A DNA stretch of 64,000 bases from Galerina marginata (Eukaryota > Basidiomycota > Agaricomycetes > Agaricales > Galerinaceae), in contig JAECYW010000012.1 in the NCBI GenBank assembly GCA_023014335.1, positions 1,798,001-1,862,000 of the forward strand, given 5' to 3'. The notes under the pieces are model-generated. The model was not told the DNA's origin. It saw nothing but the letters and a program-made list of their open reading frames with translations, and made no database searches. Positions within the stretch are counted from its first letter, which is position 1; the number at the start of each line of letters is the position of its first letter. The position numbers and the translations under genes were made by a program. This document shows positions 23,023 through 35,000 of the stretch, piece after piece.

Positions 23023-23277
23023 TTATATTTTACGCCTCCTTGGTAGAGGCGTTTGCCCAGTGTCGAACTTGGTCTTGTGTTTTGGGGCTTGATTCAAATG
23101 ACCAAAGGTTTCCGGAGATATGAAGGCATTATCCTTCAGCATCCTGTCCCATCGACTTGTATCCTCCTTAGACATATCGCAGACGAAGCCCTGCCAAGAT
23201 CGACGAGAACTAGCTAGTTTTTCTTCTTCCGCAGTACGTTCAGCCAGTTCTTTGGCCTTAAACTCTTCCTGGACCAT
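23023..23277 (-). pseudogene. Coding fragment of an unrecognised protein, C-terminal part
   Basis: An 84-codon open frame rich in Lys/Glu: EEFKAKELAERTAEEEKLAS, SWQGFVCDMSKEDTSRWDRM and LKDNAFISPETFGHLNQ. The charged helix followed by a Trp-containing segment looks like true protein sequence rather than a chance frame. Sequence just upstream continues the charged pattern with stops and a frameshift (about 23278-23360), so this is probably a fragment of a decayed gene. It sits between transposon remnants. I do not recognise the family. Confidence 0.4.
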
Positions 23278-24099
23278 CTTTGCTTCGCTCAGAGATAAAG
23301 CCTTCTACTTGATCGTAAAACCGCGCTTTGCTTGCCTCTTTTTCCTGGAGATTGTAGCATGGCGGGCAACTGTCCTGACAATGGGCAAGCTTTGAATTAT
23401 GCTATTATCACCAGAAAGCGGCGGCAAGGAAGGAGATCAGGGTCGCTTGGAAATTTTAGTTGGGCAAATCAAGAATCGTTATTGTGGAGGAGTTACAGTT
23501 AATGAGCTGAACAGATGATTGATGTGCAGTTGATTGCTGGTGATGATGGCAGGAGTGGTGACCTTGCAGCGCGGTTGCGAGACGTGACAGCGTCTGCTTC
23601 GTTCATTGAGAGCAAAGGGTACTGCAAAAGGAGGAGGCACGTCCCAAGGTACAGATACTCTATCATGTGAAATAATTGACGAAAAAATATGTCCCTGGTT
23701 CTGAACGAACATGTCAACGCCTCCGAAAGCCACTGCCCATCGACGAAGAAAATTAGACAAGAGGGTTTGTCAACCCCGAACTTGGCTCCGGACACTGTCT
23801 GAATAATGAGGTTTTCACATCGAAGCTATCCACTGGAAGGAATACTCCAAGTCGTGCAACTGAAGCAACAATGCTGATACGTGCAGGTAGTATGCGAAAG
23901 ACGGCTGTAGCTGCTGGACCTCGTGCTCGCCCGAGTGGAAGAGTTGCATTAATGGATTCCCCACTAATGCCCGTCATGATGAGTCGACACCTTTCATGAT
24001 GAGTCTGGGTGTTCAGCAACAGCAGCAACGTTGGCTGCTCACCTAACAAGCTCCAGGTAAGCTATAGATGTATGGTGAAGCGTTCAAGCTGACAATAAG
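23278..24099. other. Unassigned region between fragments
   Basis: About 0.8 kb. The plus frame from about 23805 to 23990 is open and Ala/Arg-rich, and so is the minus frame opposite. Neither shows a domain. It lies ahead of the RecQ-like remnant and may be its decayed N-terminal portion. Confidence 0.3.
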
Positions 24100-25106
24100 T
24101 ACCCACAGAAAATCGTCGGCGGAGACTGGCAGATCATTCTTATCTCGTCAGAGCAACTCCTGTCACGAACATTCATTTGATTTAAGCAAATACGGTGGAC
24201 TGGGTATTATTCGGCCCTTCCTTCTCAAGTCAACGCTAAGTGTTGCTCCGCGATGATGCCTGGAGAGGTTTGACGCAATACCATGCAGGTCCTGCGATTT
24301 GGTCAGAAAAACTGTCAATATCGATGTGGGTAATGGCCAACCAAGCCTGTCCATTGTCATCCGGAGAATTCATCGTCCATTGAACATATGATGACCTCAA
24401 ATTCGTAGTCAATCGTCGTGCAGGAACCTCTCTGGACATTGGACATCTCCAAGAATTTCATCTATTGTTATAATATCGTGATGGGTACCAAAATCATTGA
24501 CCATTCGACAGAACTCTTACTTCTTCATCTCCGTACATTGGGCCATACAATGCAACGTTCTCCAAGGACTATGGGAAGGCGCTATGAAGGAATTTCGAGC
24601 AGGTTGTGTTCGAGTTCTCGTTTGTACTGACTGGGACGGAATGGTGAGCTTAGAGTGTCCTGTCAATGCTAACTGGGTTGTAACATACCTGACATTGACC
24701 TCGTGGTGCAGTGGAAGGTACCAGATCCGGTGACGGCCTTTGTTCAGAGAGCAGGAAGATGTGCAAGGGCAGCAGGGCTTGTCGGATTGGCCGATTTGCT
24801 GCGGAACAGTCCTTTTACAGCACAATATTGAATGAACATGGCAACAAGCCAACGAAAATTTCAAGAAGAATGAGAAGGTTAAAGGCACTACTGTTATCAA
24901 TCAACAACAGGGCAACGATGATTCAAAGGCAAGGAAAACCCACGCAATACCACGGGGTGGGCAGTGAGGATCCAACAACCCGATACTCGACACCATCTTT
25001 ATCCGCCTGCCCTGTTATTGATGAAGAGACAGGGGACGAAGACCTTTACTCTCTTGTTCAGTCAGCTATACCGTCTTTCAGTGCTGATGTGAATCTATGG
25101 CAATAA
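24100..25106 (+). pseudogene. RecQ-like DEAD/DEAH helicase remnant
   Basis: Blocks in different frames match a RecQ-type superfamily-2 helicase as found in many copies in mushroom genomes. They are GGDWQIILISSEQLLSRTF (motif Ia/Ib region), FISVHWAIQCNVLQGLWEGA, MKEFRAGCVRVLVCTDWDGM (motif V, where LVCTDA.GMG is usual), IPDIDLVVQWKVPDPVTAF and VQRAGRCARAAGLVGLA (motif VI, Q-R-A-G-R). The tail reads SVLM-type sequence and ends near 25106. Walker A and DEAH box are not visible, and several frameshifts and stops occur, for example after NSPFTAQY. It is non-functional. Its position next to the hAT remnant fits a transposon-rich island. Confidence 0.7.
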
Positions 25107-25451
25107 ACTACCAAGTAAGTTAAATGTCGTGTATTATTGATATAACTTACGTGGCTAGGCCCAAGAGTTCCGTGCTGCGACATTTGTGACCCTTCACTAC
25201 TCGACCGTACATGCCCTGAAAACTGACTGACGGTGCAAAAACGAACCTCGTCAAAGTCGACCTGTGACTACTCGAGAGAGACTGTCAGTTATTTTCGCTG
25301 GTCAATGGAGATGGGAGAGAACATACGGAATGAGCTGCTTGCTGCAATGGCAGCCATGTATATTCTCCACCTGTTCCTCTTTCGACGAAGGCTTAAGCAC
25401 CAAAGAGAGGAGTAACGGAAAGTAGAGCTGCGAGGAAAAAAAGAGGTGACG

Positions 25452-26392
25452 TTAGAACGTGGAATTCCCGAGGAGATGCAGCACACCTTGACAAATGAGA
25501 CTGCACAAAGCCAAGGGACCGGACAAGTACAAAATAGCACACACACTAGCTATGTATCTGTGGTTTATTTGCCTTGGGTTGGCCACCAATTGCTGGGCCT
25601 GACGCTTAAGAGTCAACAGCATCTCTCCATTACCTGAGCCACCCAAAACTGACGCTGAATCCTCCTTCTCTTTCTGGGAAAGAATCAGTCGTGTGCAAGG
25701 TTTCATATAGTCAGTTAAGAGCACACACTTTTGCACCTGCTTTTCTGTTGCTGGCGAGAAGCTCGGCTAGCACGCCAGAACCTACGTGGCGCATCTTACC
25801 CGACATGCCTCTCGTTGCCTCAAGTTCAACTAGTGCCTGTGATTCAGTAAATCCATTCTTTATCTTGCCGTCGATCCACTCGGGAATCTCACTAAACCGC
25901 TGCAGTTCTAAAAGACAAATTAGTTATGTTGGTAGAATTGACTATAACAATAAAACCACTCACTTTCTCTTCTTTCGCCATTCCGAACGAAGCTTTTGCT
26001 CAACCACACGAAATGGAGGTTCAATCCCTGTCTGGCTTCCGCTCTCTTCCACAGCCTCGCCAACTTCCCATACCTCCTGAATGATCATCCGTCCAGGTTG
26101 CTTGATTTACGAAAATACGGCCTTCATTGAACGGCACCCTGACCAAGAATGGGATCCTGCTGAAGGAGGTCATCACCTTATTTAAAGTGCATTAGTTGAA
26201 TTCAAGTAAATAATATGTTCTGGTTATACGCACCAGGTCCACACATTTCAAAAATTGGCGGCAATAGTCCACTTCTGTGCATGGCCGCGGAGATGCCTGT
26301 ACAGCAGGCCGCCGGCGGTCCAAGACTGCCCATGGTTGAAAGCAAGGGATTTGCGTCCCGTCGAAGTTCAAGTTGCGGAGAGACGAAGGCAA
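25452..26392 (-). pseudogene. Decayed unrecognised gene, several exon-like blocks
   Basis: Reading leftwards, plausible protein blocks appear in changing frames: LPSSLRNLNFDGTQIPCFQ and WAVLDRRRPAVQASPRP with TEVDYCRQFLKCVDLV (26392-26200), then GRIFVNQATWTDDHSGGMGS, ELQRFSEIPEWIDGKIKNG-type sequence near 25880, and RLILSQKEKEDSASVLGGSG. The blocks are split by stops and frameshifts, and some breaks have intron-like borders. I cannot name the family. The region could be a single dead gene or two fused fragments. It lies back to back with the RecQ remnant. Confidence 0.4.
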
Positions 26393-27589
26393 CTGTATTT
26401 GAAGGTCGTGAAATGTTATATGGATTAGTTTTTGCCCGAGTCCATTGCGGCGTTTAGGAGATGAATGGCTTGTAGAAGCTTCTCAATTTCGGCGGTGTTG
26501 TTGTATATAATATCTTGTTGCATGCTATTAGTTGCCGAAGTTGCACCTTGATTTGCGCATGACCTTGTTTTGAAGGCGCTCGAGGCCGATGGGTTCAACA
26601 GCATTCGAATCGATCTTTACGAGATGAACAGGGAATGTGCGTTGCATCCAATGACGCACGTCATGTCAAGCCAACACTGGGAGCTAAAAGAGTTTCGAAT
26701 TTGCCCGAACTTTACATATGGCTGCACTGACCAAAACGACAATTATGAGTAAGCTAACAAAGTTCAAGCCACGTTTGAGATGCCAGGAATAGGTATGATC
26801 GAAGGCAGACACCCATTTCCCAGTAATTCGTGGCACCAACTTGGCCCTTCAGGCCTACAACTGATTTAACACGACAGCAATACACGAAATATTTCCGACT
26901 TCATACCTTTGACGTACTCAATATTTTTTACGGCCATTGGGCAAACTAACTCCAGGAAGGATGACGGGACTTCGACCTGGGTCCATGATGGCGTATAGGT
27001 TTCATGGCCTTTTCGACCATGGACTCATAATATTGCCGCTTTCGGGATTGCTGGCACATAGACTGACAGGTATTTCACGATCACCCAAGATTCGACGTAT
27101 CCTTAGTTCGTACACTAACAACCCTGTTAATAAGATGAACTAACAAATTAAACAAGGGACATACCCCATCTAATCTTGGTGGTATCCAAGCATGCATAGA
27201 GCGAGATGAGCTTTCAAGTCGGATTCGACACTAGCCTTCGTGTAAGACTGACAGAACAAATTTTTGAAGTGTCGTTTCGTTGTACAGGATTGTTGTAGAC
27301 AATCCATGGATCAGCCTAATCTAAAAGGCAATGTCAGTCAAGCATTGTACTAAATCAAGATGAAAAAAAGAGGACTTACAGCTTGCCAAGATTTATTCAC
27401 ACTGTAATCAAGGCTATACTTGCTATCTCTTGCAGATACATCACGGATATAATGCAGATACAAAGCGAAGACTTAGTAGGCACAATTCAAGGTTTCGATG
27501 CGCAATAAAACATGTATACGTTGGACTGTTTGACTGAAGTTCAAAGCTAAATGACACAGTGAAGGAGAGAAACGACCTTACCGTCTTCA
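26393..27589. other. Region without a convincing gene
   Basis: About 1.2 kb. One plus frame (26570-26752, KALEADGFNSIRIDLYEMN) and pieces of minus frame near 27300-27500 read like scraps of protein, but no splice structure or domain supports them. Confidence 0.3.
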
Positions 27590-28880
27590 TGCCTTTCGAA
27601 CGAGCTTCTGTTTCATATCCGACTGCAGACCAAGAACGGCAGGAATGGTCGTCTCGCCATTAGGCGCAGAAAATGGTACTTCGCATGGGCGCAAAGCCAG
27701 AATATCACCTCCTCAGTTACCACTTGCACTCATCATTGTTCGTCCATTGATGGCAGGTTTAACTAAGGGACAAAGATGTAAGTGCCAAGCGTAACAACAT
27801 GAAAAAGACATACTCACGTTCTCGGTGGTCCAGAAAACCATACCTAATTGTACCCGAGTTTCACTTGACAGCTGAGCGAGAAAGATGTTGGTCGTACTGT
27901 CTGCAGCATCTTTGACAGGAATAGGGCCCTACAAAACGTAAATGAGGTAGGTTAAAGCATCACAGCCTCAATACTCACTCGCGTGCATTTTACAATGCTT
28001 CATCCAAGCTTGTTTTGACTGCGTCGTAAAGTGGTGGAGAGACGTTTGGTAACCAGTGTCGGATCTCGAGCATATTGCACATTAAGGATACGTAGAAGGC
28101 CGAGAAACTCTTTCTTTATCTGGGACTACAGAGGGGTTATTAATTTTTTGTTATTCAAATTCAGAGAAGCATGATACGTACTGCACCGATTCGAGTGTTT
28201 AGTATGTTCTCCCCTCGAAAGTTTCGCTTGCACTGTCCGGCACAGAAATCGATGAAGAGCAGCAACGCGCACTTGTCAACGATGTCGTCTCCAATCTTGC
28301 CTACTGCGAGAGCATCTTGAAGAACACCTGCAAAACAGCAGATAAGGAAGGACCCAGAAGATAACGGATTTCTGGGTTTTCCTTCCTTCGGATCTTCGAT
28401 TGGCCTCCGCTCTTTGAGGAGCTGACACGCGCACAGTTGTCTGAAATTTCACATAGGTTGCTGAGAGCGGTAATTTAGTTGGAGACTTGGAGTAAGAAGA
28501 ACACAGGAAGTGAATACTAACCATACTATTGTTGTCAAGATCATCCAGATCCTCGAACTCCTCGTCTTCGTCTCCGTCTTCAAGGCCGCCTGCGGCCAAG
28601 GCTCTGAATATCGACTCAGCGATGCCGTCGCCAACGTCATGCTCTTTCGCCAATGTGTCATCGTCAAGATCAACGTCGGCTTCGAGGGTTTTTTGATCAG
28701 CCCGGCTGGTCGGCAGACTGAAAGATTGAGCCGCTTGAGATGGGTGAGAGGGTATGACGATAGAAAGAGCCTTTGACGGGCATGGCGCTCCATGAACGAC
28801 TGGCGAGGTTTTGTGGTTGCTCGAACAGGATACCCGCTAGGCTGCTAGTGAGAAATACTTCAAAAATTGAAGGACAATGC
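27590..28880 (-). pseudogene. Decayed multi-exon gene with an acidic domain, family unknown
   Basis: Reading leftwards from 28830: a polar lead (SKALSIVIPSHPSQAAQSFS), TSRADQKTLEADVDLDDD, then an acidic run LEDGDEDEEFEDLDDLDNN. After an intron (28429-28523 region): ENPEIRYLLGPSLSAVLQ. After another AG|GT-type junction: GVLQDALAVGKIGDDIVDKC and LLLFIDFCAGQCKRNFRGEN. Further down come LPNVSPPLYDAVKTSLDEAL, GPIPVKDAADSTTNIFLAQL, SSETRVQLGMVFWTTEN, then CEVPFSAPNGETTIPAVLGL and QSDMKQKLVRKA. In-frame stops (near 27700) and frame changes show decay. The order and consistency of the blocks suggest one former gene. No family was recognised, so no role is proposed. Confidence 0.45.
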
Positions 28881-31800
28881 GTACCAGTGTCCAGTGTCGG
28901 TGCTCCGCAGGAAGTCAAGGTTGGAGTGCTTCCGAAAACGACTCCGAAGGTGAGAGCGTGTGTTGTTCGCCAGGGGCTCTCGTCTCTTTATGGTGAGGCT
29001 GAATAGAAGGTGTTACAAGCGAAATGATGAAAGCTTAGATAAAAAAAAAACTTACAGTGAGCTTCGTTCCCGCTTTCCGACATAGGGCTGCCATCGGGCT
29101 TCCGGGCAAAGACGGCAGTCAACATAGAGAAGCTGATGTGGGTGTCAGAGCTTTCACGGCTTGTTATCTTCGTTATACGAGGTCGTGTCGGGAAGCTTAG
29201 ATACATATATGTACAATAGACGCGAGGCGCCTGAGATTACAGCAAAGTCGTCCATTCCGCTGATCTGACGCTGACTCTTTTCCGTCCTCTGCTTTGACCA
29301 GCATCGGTGTTCCTCATCTTGACTCTGCCATTGCGTTTTTCCTGGAGAAGTCGACATATCCAACCCATGCAGGACCTCGAAGCCTTGGACGACAACCACT
29401 TTGCCTCATTATTCGAGATCCTAAACCGCTCTAGGTGTACCCCTTTCAGCTGCAGCCTGTATTTTCGAGTCCTGTAGTCCAAGCCATAGGTCACGCGAGA
29501 CCAATGTCCGACTCGAATATTTGGTAAGGTAGCAGATGCACTAGGATAAGACCAACGTTAACAGGATCCGAGGCAAACCATACGCAAAAACTTACGAAGC
29601 GGGTTACGGTCTCCAGTTGATAACGTAGTCGTGGTGGTCCGCCATTAGCACTAGTTGAAGCTGCCAAGGTCGTCAACAATTTTGAAAAAGGACTTGGTCA
29701 TGAGCTGACACTGAGCTGGTGCACTCGCCACGTCAATCGCAGGGGGCGTGTCGGTGGCTATGCGTCTGCAGCGGTTAAGTAGGCTTCGGCTGAATGCGCC
29801 TTGCGTAACTTATTCTCGGTCAATTTTCGAAGTGCGCCTTGAGAACCGAAGCGACGGGGTTTCAGAGTCTTCGTGGCTTCATCGGCTCGAAGTAATCATA
29901 TTGATGCCATAAGAGAGGACAGACGGGCATTGCGGAAGGAACAACGCTAAACATGCTCCACCTGAGAACAAGACGACGATCCTGATCCTGACAGAATGGA
30001 AACGTAGACGACTAGCAAATGGGAAATGTAAGTCAAGAATCCAGATATTCATGGTGATAAAGACCAACCATGCACGTCGGTTGACCGGTCGGTCAGGAGA
30101 ACCGATCTTGACGTTGCAGGGACCAATTCCAGAGGAGAAATTGGATACATAGAGGATGTCGATGCTACGGATGAGTCTTGAATGTTCGTGTGGATTGCCT
30201 TCGTGGTCCGAGGTGCGAGCTGGATCCTTGACATGCAGTAGGAACTGTGAGAGGGATATTACAGGTAAGTAGGTTGTTGAGGTAAAAGATGGGAAAAGTT
30301 TACCTAGATGGATACGAGTGCATCTGTGGACGTTACTCTAACCAGGTGTAAAAGCACCGGTTTCTCTTCTTCGGAAATCGCCCTTGACGCCGTCTTCTTT
30401 TTAAATTAAAACGAGCGTCGAGGTAGCTTGAAGTTGTGGCTCGTAGAGTGACGCGAAGAAGGCTTCAAAAGGAGCACCTTGGGCGAGTTCACATATTTAA
30501 ATATCAACTGGTCATCAGTAAGTTATGGATTTGGAAATGAATGCGAAGGTCAAACTCACCGATCTGACAAGAGCCAACGATATCGACGATGGACGTTGAT
30601 GTTGATATATTGTCCACAGGGTTGACCTATTAGAGAAGGTCATCGTAAGTAAAGACATTTAGAAGCTGAATTATAGCGACGTACGTATGATTCCAATTCT
30701 CGTTTCGAACTCAAATCTTCCCATTCTCTCAAAATATTGTTATTCGTACCAGTCGGACGAATATATGCACACTGATGGACTTCCAGATATCCATGCTACA
30801 GAAAGACGCGATTCAAATTGCACCCAAAGCCGAGAGGGTTGGACTGGTAAATAGGTCCACTTGATCGCGAGCCACACCTGTAAGTCGAGTTGAGAAGGTG
30901 CTCCTCTACGAAAGTCGGAAATACTCACGATATCTGTTGGCCTACTTTGCTTAACCACTCAACCCTCCGAACCAACTAGACAATGTCACATCTATCGGGG
31001 GTTGAGGACGGGTTGCGTCAACTTCGGTCCAAGGCTTGATCGAATGGATCTGAAGGAGGACGGTATTTAGGAATTACTGTCCTCATGGAAAGGACGAGGG
31101 ACGACCCTACTTACGAGGTTATAAAACGCCTCGCAAACTCCGGAAATTGGCCAGGAATTGAAATGACAGTTACTTTGATAGCAGAGCAAATCAGATACGA
31201 GGACCTAAAAACAGTATTGAAATTTTGTGAGACTGAGACTCATAATTCGGTCGCGGGCAAAGGACTTACGAATTCAAAATAAGCGTTTGGCCACCGCCAA
31301 CAGCTTTGAGACTACGCAATTTGGACAATCCGTTCCCAGTGCAAGATGAAAACGAGATGTCGTTCTCATTGATTCGACTCGGGGCGTTCAAACCAAAGGA
31401 ACGATAAGTTGAACGTCGTCGTATGAGTTGACGGATATGCGGCCAAAGTAGGATTGAACCTCTTGTAGATCCGTAAACTAACCAAGAAATCAGTCCATGT
31501 GCGACAAGGAACTACGGATAAATGGTGTAAGTGTCGTTCTCGTTGAAGCAGGAGGACGCGTTTTGACTCACAAGTAGGGAATAATATTACGACAGAGCAT
31601 TTGAGACGCAAAGTAGCTATAGCTGATGTCGTGGTGAAGGTCAAGTGAAAATGTTGAAACGGCGCGTGAGAGTATCCACAGAAGTGATCTATGCAATACA
31701 CCTTGCAAAATGCAGATCACGTGATTGATCGGAAATCACCGCGCATGCCTATTTCTGGCCCAGTCGCGACATTTGACCTTTGGACCTTGTTTTGACCAGG

Positions 31801-31928
31801 CTTATATCGTTATAAATGAGGTCGGTGACCTACATATTCGAATGTCTTCATATTAACGCATGATACAATTTTAAAACGACCACAGAGGACCAATCCTAAC
31901 TTATTCTGTGTGCTTTGCATATATTCGA
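28881..31928. other. Gene-poor 3-kb stretch
   Basis: Short minus-strand open frames follow each other (for example near 29000, 29300, 29550, 30150, 30850 and 31500), some bounded by GTAAGT-like and AG sites. I could not join them into one frame. Either this is a strongly decayed gene or random open frames in moderately GC DNA. No domain was recognised. Confidence 0.35.
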
Positions 31929-32018
31929 TGGTACAGCGGTAAACTTCATGGTCAACGGATAAATGGCCTGCACGCTATTGCACCTTCCGTGTTCGATTAC
32001 CGGTTGGCGCGTTTTTTT
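31929..32018 (+). other. Pol III-like A box, B box and T-run without a tRNA fold
   Basis: TGGTACAGCGG at 31929 fits the A-box consensus TRGYNNANNNG. GTTCGATTACC about 60 nt later resembles a B box, and a run of eight T follows at about 32011. The arms expected of a tRNA (acceptor, T stem) do not pair, so it is not a working tRNA. A tRNA-derived short element or a dead tRNA would fit. Confidence 0.3.
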
Positions 32019-35000
32019 TTGGCGTATTGAGAAGCATTATGAGTCAACACGTGTGCCTGCCTATGCACAGCCACCGTCGCACTTCCTCTTCTCCTCTCAA
32101 TGCCCTATCCGTCATATCTCCTGCTCCGCTCCTCCTTAGCTAGGTAACAACCGCCCAACCGCCCTCGCAGGCTGCCTATAGCGCCGAACTACTGACCTTC
32201 AGCGCAGTACCTTACCACACGCTCTTGCCGTGCGTGTCTTTCCATCAACAGCGACCTATGTTCTTGCCTCTGACCGCCAGCTTCAATCTTCCATCGTTGT
32301 GCCGGTGGACACTGGAGGGCAGTATCTAAGTAACGGCTGTAACTTTTCCGGTATCCAAAGTAAGTATATAACTACTTCTACGTTTAAATATTTAATTCAC
32401 CTGTGATACCGTCAATAGGTGGCATGCAACACGCGCACATGTTGGGAACGTTGGGGAAGGCACAGATTATAAAAGTCGAAGTTATGAAGCTCCAGTAGTA
32501 AATATTTCTTGCTGGCATTGCTGATAAATGTACCCAGAACGGCTAATATACAAACAACTGATAGACATCAACGGGATCCTTGTCATAAGCAATTTTTGGT
32601 CGATTTCTCCGAGCCATCTGCCCGCCCACTTCCTCGTCTCTGCATCAAAGTCCGTGAACCACATCTCGACGTTTTAATCTCTTCAATTCTCGTCTCCAGC
32701 CTAACCTTCGTTATCTGGCGCAACATTGACAAACCCGGACCAGCCACGTCCGGAGCATAAGAGCATTCTCCAGCTCAGCCAAACCCTATGCCCACCTCAA
32801 ACACGTCGAATTACCTCGCTTCCGCTTTTGTGGAGGCGCGTTCGTTTTATACTCGGCCAATGATATTTTGACACCATTGTTTGAATTTGCATCGTTGGCG
32901 GGTTCGCGGATGTGGGAGATTCCTTTGGGTTGATGTTTTCAACAGTACGTTTACGCTTCGGCTTCCTTTTATTAATGCTCCTGCGACTTTTGCTCTCTTT
33001 TCTGGATTTCACATGGAATTTATTCTCATACTTCCTTACGTTTGTCAAGCTCATCTGCTCGAGGAAGGTTGTCCATCGGAAGGTTTATTCTCTTTCGTCC
33101 TTGCTCTTGGACACATTTTGTGGTTGTTTTATGTTCTTTAGTTCCAGTTCGCAATCGAGGTCATGGAGCATGCTTATGAGAGAGACCACACGGACAGGCA
33201 ATCTATTCACGGAGTCCACTTTTGCAACAAACTCGTCCAGATGAAAAGGACATTGATTTCGACCACAATAGATGAAGTACTACACATACACTTGCAGAAC
33301 AGGATCCGGTTCCTTCGATGCTACATATTCAGTGGGCAGGTCAGTTCCTTCCACTCGACGCTGGAATACCTTATCTGAGTCACCAACAGCATCCTAGTTG
33401 ACAGTCGGCACCAGTGGAATTTTGTGTGACTCATGCGAGATTGTGAGACAGCCTTTGTGATATTGAAATGAGGAGATGACTCAAAGTATTCGGAGGGGCA
33501 GAATTGGGGTGATTTGAAGATGCTTTTTTGCTGAGGTTTCAGACTTCTTGTTCATGAAGAGCCAGAAGAGGTGTGTTCATCGATACTGAAAATATGCTCT
33601 CTACTTTTGCCATATTCGCAGTCTTTGGTGTACTGTAGGTGACCAGTTCTAGGCGGATGGGTGGGCCATCGAAACCCGCGCTGGCAGGAAGGAGGCTGAT
33701 TTAAACTGGAGAATCTGATCATTCGCTATCTCATAGCTGACTTGAGCTGATCATTCAACTCTTTTCCTTCTAGTGATTCAACTATGTAAATGAAAGAAAA
33801 AGCACTCTTCCATAGACAACCTCGGGGTCGCCGCCAGATCGCTAGCGGAAAAATGGGTCACCGCAAAGGACCTTATTTTCAGCTGCGTTGGCGATCATCG
33901 ACCTGGTTGTGGCAGGAAACACCTAGCGACCTGCAATTTCGTTCGCTTTCAATACTTTGGTATGTATTATCCTCGTTCATCTAATACGTCGATAGAGTCT
34001 GACGGCGGCTTCTAGTATGTGTTCTTAATGTTGATATCAGGAGAAGAGTCGAACCAAGAGGAGTGGCAACGTGATAGCCATGGTGAAATTTGCGCCTAGT
34101 GTCACCGGACTACTGCTCATATCTCAGCCTCAAATTTTCCGTCCACCTGGCAGGAAATAATCAGTAGGCAGAGCCGGAAATCGAATCAATCAGTTGATGT
34201 TTTACTTCAGGTACGTTCTCCTTCGACGCTTTCTAATCTCTCTCATCGGTGTCTGACATTTCACAACCACTCCAGCTTTTTATGTTTTCGATCCATCACT
34301 TGTTTGGAGGGGAAAAAATTGTTGGCATATGTTCGTTTGGTGGCCTGCGTCGTTCTTGTGCATCCATTATAGTTGCCACATCTGGAGACGGTCGTGGAAT
34401 GAATGATCACTTTGTTGCATAGTCGCTTCCCCCAGTATATTGGTAAAGGACTTATCCACTGCTTTGAGGAAAGCCAATCTCATTGTTTTTATCGCAAATG
34501 TCTATGTCGCAGGTCAAATTTTTAATGTGGCACTTCTTAAGAACGATGGTTCCGAGGCATTCGCCGGCAGCTATTGTCAGGGAATAGCACCTCCAACGCG
34601 GGGCTCTCAACTCGGTGAATTTGTGGAAAACGCACTACTTACAGGTTTGCAATTTTCTCTCATCGAGGTATGATCCATAGGACACTCACTCTTTATGAGA
34701 TCTGGAGTGCCTAAACACGGAAGCCACTGTATAATCACCATCTATAAGGTTGCCAAGTCCTAGGAAGGATCTGTAAGACAATCCATTCTCTAAGATATGA
34801 TTCCAACTGCAATTTACTTCTGTAGCGGACAAGAAGGACCTTCCTTCTACCTGCAACCCGATTGAGTAAACCTACTGTGAAACATACGTCTAACCTTTTT
34901 TTTTCCTGGAATACCATAGATGACGTTTAACCAACTTTAAGATTCCGATGGCCAACAGTCTTCATTATTCAAAGTAAACCACCCCATGACATCCCAAATA

